From Betaproteobacteria bacterium (lineage in GTDB: Bacteria; Pseudomonadota; Gammaproteobacteria; Burkholderiales; Burkholderiaceae_D), in contig JABDED010000014.1 in assembly GCA_013287275.1 (NCBI GenBank), forward strand, positions 1 to 53,336: a stretch of 53,336 nt of DNA. Direction: 5' to 3'. Below, one piece after another: positions 24,801 to 32,219 of the stretch. Positions within the stretch are counted from its first letter, which is position 1, and every line of letters starts with the position of its first letter. Position numbers and translations under genes: made by a program. Below the pieces are notes generated by a model, which searched no databases, was not told the origin of the DNA, and worked only from the letters and a program-made list of their open reading frames with translations.

Positions 24801-26552
24801 CTGCGTCAATTTTTGGTAGTCCGTCAGGACATCTTTAGTGTTTTTTGCCGCATCCTTGCGAGCGTCCTCCATCTTTTTGTTGATTTTTTCTTGAGCGATC
24901 AGCCCCTCAAGACGCTGCAAATAGTCCGCTTTTTGCGCATCGGTCAGCTTCAACGTGCCATCGGCCAATGCAGAGGTAAATTCGACAAGCTTGCGCTGTC
25001 CCTCTGTCATCTTGTCATTGAGTTGGATTTCATACTGCTGCGCGTTGGTCTTTTCAGTAATGGCATTCGCCATCTTTTGATAAGCATCCGCTTGCGCCTT
25101 GATCTTTTTTTCGATCTCGGGATCGATGTAGGACTGCCCTTTCGCCGCACTTGCACCAGCCGAGGCGCGGTCATCCAGCGCCCAGGCTTTCCGCATCGCG
25201 TTCGCATTGCCTTGCGCCTGGGTGACAATATTCTTGCCGATGTCGTTGAGGCGAATACCGCTCGCCTCCCAACCTTGCACTAACGCATCCTTGGCGCCAG
25301 AGAAATCGCCCGCCAGCGCCTTGGCCGTGGCCGACACCACGCCGCCCAAGATCGAACCGACCGACGACAATGCACCGACAATCGCCTCAGTGACGATAAA
25401 GACGGATGTCTTTAGACCGTAAAACAGCGAGGTAACGGTCGCCATGGTGTAGCGAAACACATTCACCGCAGAGGGGAAGCCGTCTTTAAAGAAGTCCGCC
25501 AGGTCGGTCAACACCGGCATGATGTTGTCCGCGATGGCACGCTTGAAGCCCTGCGAGGTCAGATCCATGTTGTGATTGAACTCACGCATGGTATCTGTGT
25601 AGCGTTGCACTGATTCTTGCGCATCAGTGCCAATGCCGAGATTGTATTCACCGAGTCGCGCATTCGCTTCGGAAATCGCCGACGACGACATTTTTGCCGC
25701 TTGGGCTACTTGCTCCGCCGTTCCCAAGCCCATTGCGGCGGCGGCCTGGTTGCGATCCCAGCCCTCGGTGTACTGATTAAGCTTTTCATTGGCGCTTTGG
25801 ATCAGTTCATCGACGTTGCCATACTTCAAACCAAGCTCATCAAGCGAGTCAGTATTAGAGCGGATTGCTTCGTTTGCCTTGTTAAAGACTGACAGATAGT
25901 CACCCTTATCCACGTCGAGCGCTGCCAGGGCTTCATTGGTTGCCGCAGCCTGTTGCGCGGTTAGCGACAATGACTTTTGAATTTCCTTCACCTGGTCATT
26001 GGCGGTGATCAGCGCGTCGATGTTGGCGCTCTTATAGCTATCGCCGGTAATCAGACCGACGATGAAATCCATCGATCCGCTGATGACTTTGTAGGCGGTA
26101 TAGATCGCGCCAAGCCCAACGGCGGCAAAAGCGACACTGACCGCAGCCGCGATCACGAGGGCTTTTGTCTTGGAATACGCGGCGAAGCCATCCCATGCCT
26201 TGTTTGCGGCGACGATGCCCACACCAATACCCGTGCCGATGGCCTCCGCGATTTTTTCACCCAGAGGGCGGAAATCGGTATTGTCGGCAGTATCGGCAAT
26301 ATTTTGAATTGAATCGGCTGCTGATGTCGCGCTATTCATGATCGCGTCATTGGCAGCAGCCATGCTGTTGCTCATTTTTTGTGCCGCAACGGCGGTATCC
26401 TCAGAAGTCTGGACCATGCCGCGACGGAAGGTATCAACAGACAGTGCGGATGCGGCCATGTTCTCTTGCGCAGCTTTGCCCGCAAGATCGAGATTGGTCT
26501 TGAATTGACCGATATCTGCGCTGACCTTGATTGAGAGATTTCCAAGACCCAT
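21825..26552 (-). CDS. tail tape measure protein
   Basis: This is the longest gene in the prophage (1575 residues from ATG 26552, which has GGGAG at correct spacing; an ATG 12 bases earlier is less likely). The protein has long coiled-coil stretches near 480-760 ('QKMANAITEKTNAQQYEIQLNDKMTEGQRK') and 1240-1480 (Ala/Gln-rich), hydrophobic segments near 135-175 and 835-1000, and a Gly/Ala-rich middle, all typical of tape measures that set tail length and enter the host membrane. Its length would predict a tail of roughly 230 nm at the usual 1.5 angstrom per residue. It is preceded by a terminator-like hairpin. Confidence 0.95.
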   Translation of the reverse strand: MGLGNLSIKVSADIGQFKTNLDLAGKAAQENMAASALSVDTFRRGMVQTSEDTAVAAQKMSNSMAAANDAIMNSATSAADSIQNIADTADNTDFRPLGEKIAEAIGTGIGVGIVAANKAWDGFAAYSKTKALVIAAAVSVAFAAVGLGAIYTAYKVISGSMDFIVGLITGDSYKSANIDALITANDQVKEIQKSLSLTAQQAAATNEALAALDVDKGDYLSVFNKANEAIRSNTDSLDELGLKYGNVDELIQSANEKLNQYTEGWDRNQAAAAMGLGTAEQVAQAAKMSSSAISEANARLGEYNLGIGTDAQESVQRYTDTMREFNHNMDLTSQGFKRAIADNIMPVLTDLADFFKDGFPSAVNVFRYTMATVTSLFYGLKTSVFIVTEAIVGALSSVGSILGGVVSATAKALAGDFSGAKDALVQGWEASGIRLNDIGKNIVTQAQGNANAMRKAWALDDRASAGASAAKGQSYIDPEIEKKIKAQADAYQKMANAITEKTNAQQYEIQLNDKMTEGQRKLVEFTSALADGTLKLTDAQKADYLQRLEGLIAQEKINKKMEDARKDAAKNTKDVLTDYQKLTQSINDKIATSSADVISTGKVTEAEKLRAKYLTDLRDKVISMNAAERAAYETRLRVLDTLEKSKQAKEDMQRIFDAARQEEESSIASAQKEAEANKTLAETFGMSRSEIAKLELARLEERMSQRAAIGLTLDEIDALEKLIDAKRSSVESLGIVDIKQAAADAKKKVEEEAKAYEVAYDASNKKIGDGLYEALSRSGDAGLKKLLKDAKEWFARLVLSPIISPVAAFGASLMNPMAASAQGTMGGAIGSGSALNMISAGKSLWEGFSTGFAGLSSGIGGAIANIGGFLGSSSMTAFGAGMVAPGAAAGTTMTAAEIYGSMGMTSSATAASLGSTVAAAIPYVAAAVAAYYLGKAAFGMGDKEITGSNVSGTIGTDNLSRNVNWSQQGGWLRSDRSGTWSYGLSNSTAIADGVAYQDTANKGSDQAMLKALNEGYASLKQSSADYAAALGIDATSIATRTDSITVAIGKDATEMQNNISKLFSDLSNKIAGDLLGPFSKLALAGESASGTLTRLAEEAKSVDAAVNNMGLKFSASGSNGSSGNSSAVDNVQVASAKDQLVQLSGGLQAFSNSASYFAQNFLTQAEQIKPLADGVSKALAGLGVSNVATIEQFKNLVRGLDLSTEAGAKEFAALMALAPAFKQVADYTTSMNAGIQQQIDTIKLSMLTTQEQRDAELVGVDASTAALIRNRNALADQKVALDAATAAAQALASTNASIQQQITSLQDAALTKDQLRQKQLATAADDSTKALYLQLFAEQDKAEAAKAMAAAEAAAQQAAQQASQQAAQAAKQLASAWQSVTDSILNEVTRLRGASAVNSADAYAAAQAKFAIASAQAQAGDMNAAKLLPQLSQTLDTLAAQNASSAQELARIRAMTANSLEDTALTFQKFGATIPSSASGSDSSGGARLVGTSGPGLDVTGSTPIYKASQTASMLSGGGDDVVAELQALLAELHGFRVDSRAQGDAIAMNTDKTARVLARNDVGNGFLTTTQMPV

Positions 26553-26563
26553 AAATACTCCCA

Positions 26564-26597
26564 TAAAAAAAGCCGCCGAGGTCTCCCAGGGCGGCTT
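26564..26597 (-). terminator. intercistronic terminator before the tape measure gene
   Basis: AAGCCGCC/GGCGGCTT stem with seven T residues on the minus strand, ending just before the tape measure start. One of several such hairpins in the late operon. Confidence 0.8.
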
Positions 26598-26613
26598 GGT
26601 GATGCATTTAAAT

Positions 26614-26982
26614 TCATTCTGGCGGTGACATTACTTCTGTATCTTCTTCGACCTCATGCCCTAGCTGAGTGACGGGCGGTCGATTTCGGACCGCCGCCAA
26701 GGCTTCGAAAGCAAATCGTTGACGCCACTGCTCCGCAGTCAAGCCCTCAACCAGAGGCTCAACTTTTGGTTTTTCTTCCACATGATCAGAGAAGAGCCTA
26801 AAGTCTTCCAGGCGGAATGGCTCAGGCTTCACCTTCTCATTGCGCCGCAGATTGGCATGAACAGCCAGCGCGTTCGCCTGAATGACGTCTTGCACAGCCA
26901 GGCCGAACGGCTCTAGTTGTGCAAACTCTATCCATTCTTGAAACTCTGACTGGGGCATCATGTCGATTTGCCCCACTGTCAT
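26614..26982 (-). CDS. tail assembly chaperone C-terminal extension (gpT-like), reached by -1 frameshift
   Basis: This 122-residue frame resembles phage tail assembly T-type proteins ('MPQSEFQEWIEFAQLEPFGLAVQDVIQANALAVHANLRR'). No good ribosome binding site precedes its ATG. The -1 frame is open without a stop from the slippery heptamer at 27036-27042 through this frame, so it is most likely made as the C-terminal part of a 256-residue fusion with the upstream chaperone, like lambda gpGT. The product would bridge tail tube subunits and the tape measure and is not found in the virion. It lies directly before the tape measure gene. Confidence 0.85.
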   Translation of the reverse strand: MTVGQIDMMPQSEFQEWIEFAQLEPFGLAVQDVIQANALAVHANLRRNEKVKPEPFRLEDFRLFSDHVEEKPKVEPLVEGLTAEQWRQRFAFEALAAVRNRPPVTQLGHEVEEDTEVMSPPE

Positions 26983-26996
26983 GCCGAGCGCCAGTG

Positions 26997-27383
26997 CTAG
27001 ACGGAACTTGAATCTGCGGTCGGGGTTGTTTGCAAGTTTTTTTCGTCTGCGGCCTTCTTGTAGCCGTTGACGATCAACGCTTCATTCACCAGGGCATCGA
27101 TCTGGGCGTTACCAGAGTCTTGCAAGGTATCCACATCGCCCTCATCAAAGACAGGCTGATTATTGCCATCAACGGCGCAGCGAATCAGCAAGTACACCCA
27201 GAATTTAACGGCGGCATCCTTTGCCTTTTGCTGCGTTTCTTCCGCCATCCGAGCGGTGATGCCGACGATGCGCAGCTTGCCGAAGCCTTCAATTTCCACT
27301 TCTTTGGACTTTGGTTTCAGGGCGGCAAACAGGGCGGCTTTGTCGAATGTGGCGATAACGGAGGTGTCAGTCATGGTGTTCAT
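26997..27383 (-). CDS. tail assembly chaperone (gpG-like)
   Basis: This 128-residue protein ('VEIEGFGKLRIVGITARMAEETQQKAKD', 'LIRCAVDGNNQPVFDEGDVDTLQ') matches the common siphophage tail assembly chaperone that follows the tail tube gene. Near its end the codons GAA AAA AAC contain the slippery heptamer A AAA AAC. Ribosomes that slip by -1 at this point continue into the downstream frame to give the long form. The first ATG (27383) is used; another at 27374 is possible. A perfect 20-bp palindrome lies upstream. Confidence 0.88.
   Translation of the reverse strand: MNTMTDTSVIATFDKAALFAALKPKSKEVEIEGFGKLRIVGITARMAEETQQKAKDAAVKFWVYLLIRCAVDGNNQPVFDEGDVDTLQDSGNAQIDALVNEALIVNGYKKAADEKNLQTTPTADSSSV
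27036..27042 (-). other. programmed -1 ribosomal frameshift site (A AAA AAC)
   Basis: On the coding strand the zero-frame codons read GAA AAA AAC, giving the X XXY YYZ heptamer A AAA AAC. The -1 frame is open from here across the end of the first gene (stop at 26997) into the 26982-26614 frame, whose phase is exactly -1. The shifted product is 116 + 140 = 256 residues. The gene order (tail tube, chaperone, extension, tape measure) is the one where this shift is conserved in siphophages. Confidence 0.88.
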
Positions 27384-27420
27384 AGCGAGCTTTCAAAAGA
27401 GACTACTGAAATGAGAAACG

Positions 27421-27440
27421 GTGTGCAGACGTCTGCACAC
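27421..27440. repeat. perfect 20-bp palindrome
   Basis: GTGTGCAGACGTCTGCACAC is its own inverse complement. It lies in the 76-bp gap between the tail tube and tail chaperone genes. Variants of CAGACGT recur at other non-coding places in the late region (36276-36282, 36500-36520, and a CAGGCGTCTG at 31509-31518). Confidence 0.85.
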
Positions 27441-27459
27441 CTGCATAAAGGAGCGCGGG

Positions 27460-28113
27460 TTAGGCGTAGATAATTGCGCCGGTGATTTTGGCGGCGCACT
27501 GCAAATCCATCTTGCCGTCAGTTTTTGCAGTGGGGCCGTCCATTTTTGTCATGAAGCAGCTAAACAAGATGTTGATCGGCGTCGGCGAGGTCGGCGCGAT
27601 CACCATCCGATACGGTGAGGTAACGCCGTTGTTCATATCCTGACGCAGCAATTGTTGCACCGGGCCGTTGGTGAAGTTGCAAGAGAAATCCATCGAGCCG
27701 TTATCCAGCAGACCGGCGATGTACTCTTTTGCTGCGGATTGCAAATGGGTCACGTCGATACTGGAGACCTGGACACCACCAATCTTGATGTCGCTGGCCT
27801 CTTCAACGTCCGTATAGGTGTTGGTTGTGCCCGAATAGGTTGCGACAGCGGTTGCATCACCGCCCGGCGCACTGGACGCCTGATAAGTGAAGCTGGTCGG
27901 TGAAATGACCGTGATCGCTGCAGTGCCGTTATAGGCCGCTGGAACTGCACCGGCGAAAGTCGGTGCGTCGCCAGAGTTGAGACCGTGCGGCAGCGTCGTG
28001 GCCGCCGTTACCAGCGTGCCGACCGACTTCATTGTCGAGATGACTTTTGCGGCGATGGGAGAACCTACGCCACGTTGGATCTTGGTGCCTTGACTACGAA
28101 TTGCATTTGACAT
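27460..28113 (-). CDS. major tail tube protein
   Basis: This 217-residue protein is encoded between the tail completion genes and the tail chaperones, the standard place for the tail tube. The C-terminal half is typical of siphophage tube proteins ('TDVEEASDIKIGGVQVSSIDVTHLQSAAKEYIAGLLDNGSMDFSCNF'). The N-terminal half includes an inserted Gly/Thr/Ala-rich segment at about 30-100 ('LPHGLNSGDAPTFAGAVPAAYNGTAAITVISPTSFTY'), which looks like an immunoglobulin-like surface decoration placed near the start. It forms stacked hexamers around the tape measure. Confidence 0.9.
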   Translation of the reverse strand: MSNAIRSQGTKIQRGVGSPIAAKVISTMKSVGTLVTAATTLPHGLNSGDAPTFAGAVPAAYNGTAAITVISPTSFTYQASSAPGGDATAVATYSGTTNTYTDVEEASDIKIGGVQVSSIDVTHLQSAAKEYIAGLLDNGSMDFSCNFTNGPVQQLLRQDMNNGVTSPYRMVIAPTSPTPINILFSCFMTKMDGPTAKTDGKMDLQCAAKITGAIIYA

Positions 28114-28131
28114 TGCTATGCTCCTTTAATG

Positions 28132-28154
28132 AAAAAAGCCCGCAGGAGCGGGCC
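28132..28154 (-). terminator. intercistronic terminator before the tail tube gene
   Basis: GCCCGC/GCGGGC stem with a 4-base loop, followed by six T residues on the minus strand, ending about 18 bp before the tail tube start. Confidence 0.8.
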
Positions 28155-28177
28155 GGAAAAATATGAGAATCTGGGTT

Positions 28178-28537
28178 TCAGTCATAAACCCAGAGGGAAA
28201 AGTCCTGACGACATCGATATAGCTTTGCCTCTGGCTCGTAACCGTCGCCCTCATCCAGGTGCACCGCACCGAGAACAGGGCTAGCCAGGACGGCATCCCG
28301 AATCGCCTTTTGCAGATCGCCAGCAAGCACGATATCTGCGGCATACACGTCGATTTGTATGTGCGGATTGGCTAAGCCACTATCACCGGCCAGGCTTTTG
28401 ACACGCTGGCCGCTGATCTGGGTATACACAACATAAGGCGGCTTATCGGCGGGCTGGGCGACTAGAGGGCGAATCGGCATCTTGGACAGGGCAGGAATCG
28501 CCTTCAGCACCGCATAGAGCGCTTCTCTAACCTGCAT
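28178..28537 (-). CDS. tail completion protein (DUF3168/gp17-like)
   Basis: This 119-residue protein follows the DUF3168 pattern: 'VREALYAVLKAIPAL', 'PYVVYTQISGQRVKSLAGDSGLANPHIQIDVYAADIVLAGDLQKAIRDAVL', ending in a strand segment 'YRCRQDFSLWVY'. Proteins of this family complete the tail end that joins the head. It overlaps the HK97 gp10-like gene by 11 bp. Confidence 0.9.
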   Translation of the reverse strand: MQVREALYAVLKAIPALSKMPIRPLVAQPADKPPYVVYTQISGQRVKSLAGDSGLANPHIQIDVYAADIVLAGDLQKAIRDAVLASPVLGAVHLDEGDGYEPEAKLYRCRQDFSLWVYD

Positions 28538-28913
28538 GCTCGCCTACCACTTTTAGAACGCCGTTGACCAATTGCTGCGCGACCGCAGCTTTCGCGGCTT
28601 CAACCCCAGGCCGAAAGAATGGACTAGCCGCCATCTTTGACGTACCGTACTCTTCAAAGATGGCGTAGTGCACGTCACCTCCAGCAGCACTGTCATCGAC
28701 TTGCACGATAGCGGATGCCTTGCCTGGCGAGGATGACGACACCACATCAAGACTGTGTTCCATCCTGCCGGTATCTTTGTGCATACGGGCGTGTATTTCA
28801 TGCACTAGCGGCTGCGTCGCATGCTCAACGATGGCAGGCAGGCTTTTTTCCAGATCCGCCTGGACTGCCCGCATCGCGGCATTCATTTGATCAAGACCAA
28901 AAACGTTATCCAT
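28527..28913 (-). CDS. HK97 gp10-like tail completion protein
   Basis: This 128-residue protein has the gp10 family hallmarks: 'HARMHKDTGRMEHSLDVV' (conserved T-G-x-L/M-x-x-S), 'HYAIFEEYGTSKMAASPFFRPGVEAAK' (Y-A-x-x-x-E-x-G-T and P-x-x-R-P). It acts in tail completion at the head-tail joint. It overlaps the genes on either side. Confidence 0.93.
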   Translation of the reverse strand: MDNVFGLDQMNAAMRAVQADLEKSLPAIVEHATQPLVHEIHARMHKDTGRMEHSLDVVSSSSPGKASAIVQVDDSAAGGDVHYAIFEEYGTSKMAASPFFRPGVEAAKAAVAQQLVNGVLKVVGEHAG

Positions 28914-29250
28914 CGTTCATCCCTTCACTTGCGACGAGATCGATTTGAATATTGCGCTCGCTGACATTGAGCGCCCCCAGAATACTGAACACGCGATCCT
29001 TGTAGACAATGCGTAACGCCGTCACCAGCAAGGGATTAGCAAAATCGGGGCGGTATCGCACGGTGATGCGGTGACTGACATCAGGGTGGATCGCTTGCGC
29101 GACGACACGCTGCTGTGCAGTCAGAGGCTCAATGCCTGCCCAGATGCGGGCAAGCTCCGGCCAAGTGATGCCAATCGGTTGACCCGCCGAACCATCACAG
29201 CTTGATTTGCGCTGCAAAGAAACGCGCTTGGTTAGATCGCCTGCTCTCAT
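28906..29250 (-). CDS. head closure / head-tail adaptor (SPP1 gp16-like)
   Basis: This 114-residue protein has the head-closure pattern: 'MRAGDLTKRVSLQRKS', 'WPELARIWAGIEPLTAQQRVVAQAIHPDVSHRITVRYRPDF', 'RIVYKDRVFSILGALNVSERN'. Such proteins bind below the connector and close the DNA exit channel. It overlaps both neighbouring genes by a few bases in a tightly packed module. Confidence 0.92.
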   Translation of the reverse strand: MRAGDLTKRVSLQRKSSCDGSAGQPIGITWPELARIWAGIEPLTAQQRVVAQAIHPDVSHRITVRYRPDFANPLLVTALRIVYKDRVFSILGALNVSERNIQIDLVASEGMNDG

Positions 29251-29885
29251 ATGACCGGCACTTTCAGGTAATCGAGGAGACTATCGACGAAGGGCAAAGG
29301 ATCAACCTTGCCCCGCGTCATGATCGCCACCTCTTCACGATTGGCATACAGGGTATTGATGCGCAGCAGCATCCAATGCCGAAAATTCTCAGGCACATCC
29401 GATGCGGATGGACCATATCCGGCAGTGAAGGTGATCCGCACATTGGCGATCTGTTGCCGCGTTGCGGGCCACGCCTTGCCATAGGCAGGCGAGAGCCGCT
29501 GAACGATGCCCGAAGGATCGAACACGTAGTCCGTCGATGGCATGGTCTGCCAGATGCCGTCCACGTCCAAATAAGAGACCGAGCCAACACTTTTGACTGG
29601 ATTCTTGCGCAGGTAGATTTCAGAGCCGGCATTGCGAATCGCCGAACTCACCGACAGCGCCGCATTAGGGATGGCGTAGCCGGGAAAGTTATCCAGCGTC
29701 GCCTGCCAGGTTTGCGTGACGAGTGCGCGTCCGGTATAGCCTTCCGCATAGCGGCGTGCCGTACCGATCAGCATCGTGATCAGCGCATCGTCGTCAGTCA
29801 TATCAGAATCGACCTTGAGGCTATTCTTCGCCTCTTGCAGCGTTACCGGCTCCAACGCAGCGTCATCGATGAGTAGGAGGTTCAT
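29247..29885 (-). CDS. head-tail connector (HK97 gp6-like)
   Basis: This 212-residue protein shows the family signature 'LEPVTLQEAKNSLKVDSDMTDDDALITMLIGTARRYAEGYTGRALVTQTW' (residues 10-60) and the later 'YGPSASDVPENFRHWMLLRINTLYANRE'. It forms the ring that docks on the portal after packaging. It overlaps the head closure gene by 4 bp. Confidence 0.92.
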   Translation of the reverse strand: MNLLLIDDAALEPVTLQEAKNSLKVDSDMTDDDALITMLIGTARRYAEGYTGRALVTQTWQATLDNFPGYAIPNAALSVSSAIRNAGSEIYLRKNPVKSVGSVSYLDVDGIWQTMPSTDYVFDPSGIVQRLSPAYGKAWPATRQQIANVRITFTAGYGPSASDVPENFRHWMLLRINTLYANREEVAIMTRGKVDPLPFVDSLLDYLKVPVI

Positions 29886-29890
29886 CGCGA

Positions 29891-30139
29891 TTACTGCTCG
29901 GTCGTCGGTGTTTCGGTGCTGGCGACGGCGACTTCGAGCGCTGCATCGGCATTCGGCAGATCAACTGCCTTCTGGCCGTGCGCCTCTGCATACGCGACGG
30001 CGTCGGGATAACCGTCAACAATGCCGCCGTCCGCAAGCGCCTTGATCACTTTATCTTCAGCCTGGATGACTTGGCCGCATTTGATTTGCGCATAGGCGAT
30101 GTCAACCAGGACACGCGCTTTAACTAATTTTGCCATCAT
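29891..30139 (-). CDS. small phage head-module protein of unknown function
   Basis: This 82-residue protein ('KARVLVDIAYAQIKCGQVIQAEDKVIKALADGGIVDGYPDAVAYAEAHG') is of a kind commonly found between the capsid and connector genes. Two adjacent ATGs follow AAGGAAAC and either may be used. The C-terminal 20 residues are acidic and Thr/Glu-rich. It resembles small HI1506-like/head-associated proteins, but I cannot name it with certainty. Confidence 0.7.
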   Translation of the reverse strand: MMAKLVKARVLVDIAYAQIKCGQVIQAEDKVIKALADGGIVDGYPDAVAYAEAHGQKAVDLPNADAALEVAVASTETPTTEQ

Positions 30140-30162
30140 GTTTCCTTTGTTGGAGAGTAAAC

Positions 30163-30193
30163 AGAAAAAGCCGAACTAAACTACTAGCCCGGC
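30163..30193 (-). terminator. weak intercistronic terminator after the capsid gene
   Basis: A short GCCG/CGGC stem with a long AT-rich loop, followed on the minus strand by five T residues. It resembles the stronger hairpins at other late gene junctions but is much weaker. Confidence 0.4.
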
Positions 30194-30210
30194 GATAACC
30201 AACGACTAAA

Positions 30211-31416
30211 TTAAGTCGCTGAGTGTTGGTAGGTTTTTACAGCTCCGGTATCCAGCAAATTGCCACCGGCCCGTGCCCAGGCCAGGAAGCCGACACAACC
30301 TTGTGTCATGTAGGCGCTGTCATCGAAGCGGAACAAGGTCACTTCCATCGCATCGCGGACCATGTACTTTTTATGCTGGCCGAAGGACAGGCTCTTTGCA
30401 TTTGCGCCAGGCGCTGGCATGTCATTGTTGATATTGACGCTGTAGCCCAGAAGCTGATCGGACAAAGCGCCAGTCATACCTGCATCGTAGTTAGGCGTCC
30501 AGATCGGGCGACCTTGGCCGTCTTTGATCTTACGCACGATCTTGCGCAAGCCTTGGCCGAAGTTCCAGGTCAAGTCACCCTCTGCCAGGTACGCGATATC
30601 GATGCCATCAACCATATCCACCAGATCGTCGTATGTGACGGACATGGTCTGACCAGTGGCTCCAATCTTAGCGACCTGCGCCGCAGTCGCTAAACCGAAA
30701 GGCTCACCCGTACCGGAACCTTGGCTGAGCTTCAGGTTTTGGATGCGGCCGATACGATCTCGGATACGCTTCTGCAAGAGTGCGACAACGTCGATGTTTG
30801 AATCTTGCAGTAGTTCCAACGGAATCTTGATCACCCGCGAGCCGAACTTCACAACATTCAAAGGAGCCATGCCAAAACTAACATCGGCATTACTGGCAGT
30901 TTGATTCTGCAAAACAATTTCACCGATCTCTGCCGTACCGTCGGATGTTGGATAGCTCAGATCAGCGCCGTTTGTCGTCGCAATGCGATCAGCGATGCGG
31001 CGCATGCCACCGTAGTCTTTCAGCGCGTCAACCACGCTGGACGCTACTTCTGTCTGCACGGTAAAGCCACCCTGTGAGCCTGTTGACGTGCTCATGGTGT
31101 TGCGCACCTTCTGCATCTCTTCCGGCGCCAGATCTTTGAACGACTTGCGCAAGAACAGTTCATAGCCCTGAGCATGCTCGGTCTTCTTTTTACTTGGGTC
31201 GGTGTTGGTCACATCCTGAAATGCTTTTTCTGCCTGCATGTTCAGGGTCTTCTGATGCGCTTCGATTTGCTTATCCAGACGGGTCATGTCTTCCGCCCAA
31301 CCATCGAATTTAGTTTGATCTTCTTTACTCCACAGTTGCTCGCCTTTTTCTGCCAGCAGGTGGTTTGCCAAACGTGCGAGTTCGTTTTTGCGCTCGCGCA
31401 ATGCTTGAATGCTCAT
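30211..31416 (-). CDS. major capsid protein (HK97 fold)
   Basis: This 401-residue protein has an N-terminal coiled-coil delta domain (residues 1-95, 'ALRERKNELARLANHLLAEKGEQLWSKEDQTKFDGWAEDMTRLDKQIEAH') that acts as an internal scaffold and is removed by the prohead protease. The HK97-like shell domain follows ('STSTGSQGGFTVQTEVASSVVDALKDYGGMRRIADRI', 'GEIVLQNQTASNADVSFG', 'SRVIKIPLELLQDSNIDV', 'FGQHKKYMVRDAMEVTLFRFDDSAYMTQGCVGFLAWARAGG'). It is encoded after the protease, as usual. A terminator-like hairpin lies just before its start. Confidence 0.95.
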   Translation of the reverse strand: MSIQALRERKNELARLANHLLAEKGEQLWSKEDQTKFDGWAEDMTRLDKQIEAHQKTLNMQAEKAFQDVTNTDPSKKKTEHAQGYELFLRKSFKDLAPEEMQKVRNTMSTSTGSQGGFTVQTEVASSVVDALKDYGGMRRIADRIATTNGADLSYPTSDGTAEIGEIVLQNQTASNADVSFGMAPLNVVKFGSRVIKIPLELLQDSNIDVVALLQKRIRDRIGRIQNLKLSQGSGTGEPFGLATAAQVAKIGATGQTMSVTYDDLVDMVDGIDIAYLAEGDLTWNFGQGLRKIVRKIKDGQGRPIWTPNYDAGMTGALSDQLLGYSVNINNDMPAPGANAKSLSFGQHKKYMVRDAMEVTLFRFDDSAYMTQGCVGFLAWARAGGNLLDTGAVKTYQHSAT

Positions 31417-31439
31417 AGTGATCCTTTCGAAAGAGCCAT

Positions 31440-31463
31440 AAAAAAAGCCACCCGGAGGTGGCT
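31440..31463 (-). terminator. intercistronic terminator before the capsid gene
   Basis: AGCCACC/GGTGGCT stem with a 4-base loop and six or seven T residues on the minus strand, 24 bp before the capsid start codon. Confidence 0.8.
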
Positions 31464-31487
31464 AGAAAATCCCTGCGCAAGAGCGCG

Positions 31488-32219
31488 TCAGGTGATGGAG
31501 AGCAAACGCAGGCGTCTGCTGTTGCTTGCGAAGATCGCCGATAGATCGGGATCGTTCGGCGGTTCGGTGAGCGCCTTGGGAGCGCGGTTGTAAGCGGTGA
31601 GATTGAATTGCTTGCCGGTAGCGTTGGAGGGCTTGTCGGCAGTCTGCGCAATGCTGTCCACCAGGCCAGCATCAAGCGCCTCTTGCGCGGTGAACCAAGT
31701 CTCGTCATCCATCAACTGGGCGATTTCTTCCAAGGATTTGCCGGACTTATTGGCATAGTCACCCGCGATAGTGCCATCCATCTTGGTGAGCAAGGCAACC
31801 ATCTCTTGCATGTCGGTCTTATTGCCGATGGCAATGCTCCATGCGTTGTGAATCATGAAGTACGCACCGTCGGACATGATGATTTCGTCGCAGGCCAAGG
31901 CAACGGTAGTAGCGGCGGATGCAGCCAGCGAGTCAACATGTCCGACTGTCTTACCGCCAAACTCTTTAATCAGTGTTGAGATGGCGCGAGCTTCAAACAC
32001 ATCGCCACCAGGTGAGTTGATGCGCACATGCAGCGTCATGCTTTGATCGAGTCCGGCGATCAGGCTGGCAACGTCTTTTGCTGCCACGCCCCAGTAAGAA
32101 TCAATGATGTCGTACACATACAGCGTGGCATCCGTACCTGCTTCGTTTTTGACCAGGTTGAGCGGCTTGCGCTCTTTGCTGGCATTGTTTTGCAATAGCT
32201 GCATCAGCTTATTTTTCAT
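31488..32219 (-). CDS. ClpP-like prohead protease (S14)
   Basis: Start at ATG 32219, which has GGAG six bases upstream and overlaps the portal stop by 11 bp. The 243-residue protein has the ClpP crotonase-like fold: 'LHVRINSPGGDVFEARAI' (oxyanion strand), catalytic Ser101 in 'VDSLAASAATT', His124 in 'YFMIHNAWS' and a later Asp in 'DETWFTAQEALDAGLVD'. It should cleave the delta domain of the capsid protein during prohead maturation. Gene order portal-protease-capsid is conserved in HK97-type phages. Confidence 0.93.
   Translation of the reverse strand: MKNKLMQLLQNNASKERKPLNLVKNEAGTDATLYVYDIIDSYWGVAAKDVASLIAGLDQSMTLHVRINSPGGDVFEARAISTLIKEFGGKTVGHVDSLAASAATTVALACDEIIMSDGAYFMIHNAWSIAIGNKTDMQEMVALLTKMDGTIAGDYANKSGKSLEEIAQLMDDETWFTAQEALDAGLVDSIAQTADKPSNATGKQFNLTAYNRAPKALTEPPNDPDLSAIFASNSRRLRLLSIT

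Noticed and set aside
26983-26996. Independent translation start for the gpT-like frame
   Set aside because: No ribosome binding site precedes its ATG, and a correctly phased slippery site with an open -1 frame explains its expression better.
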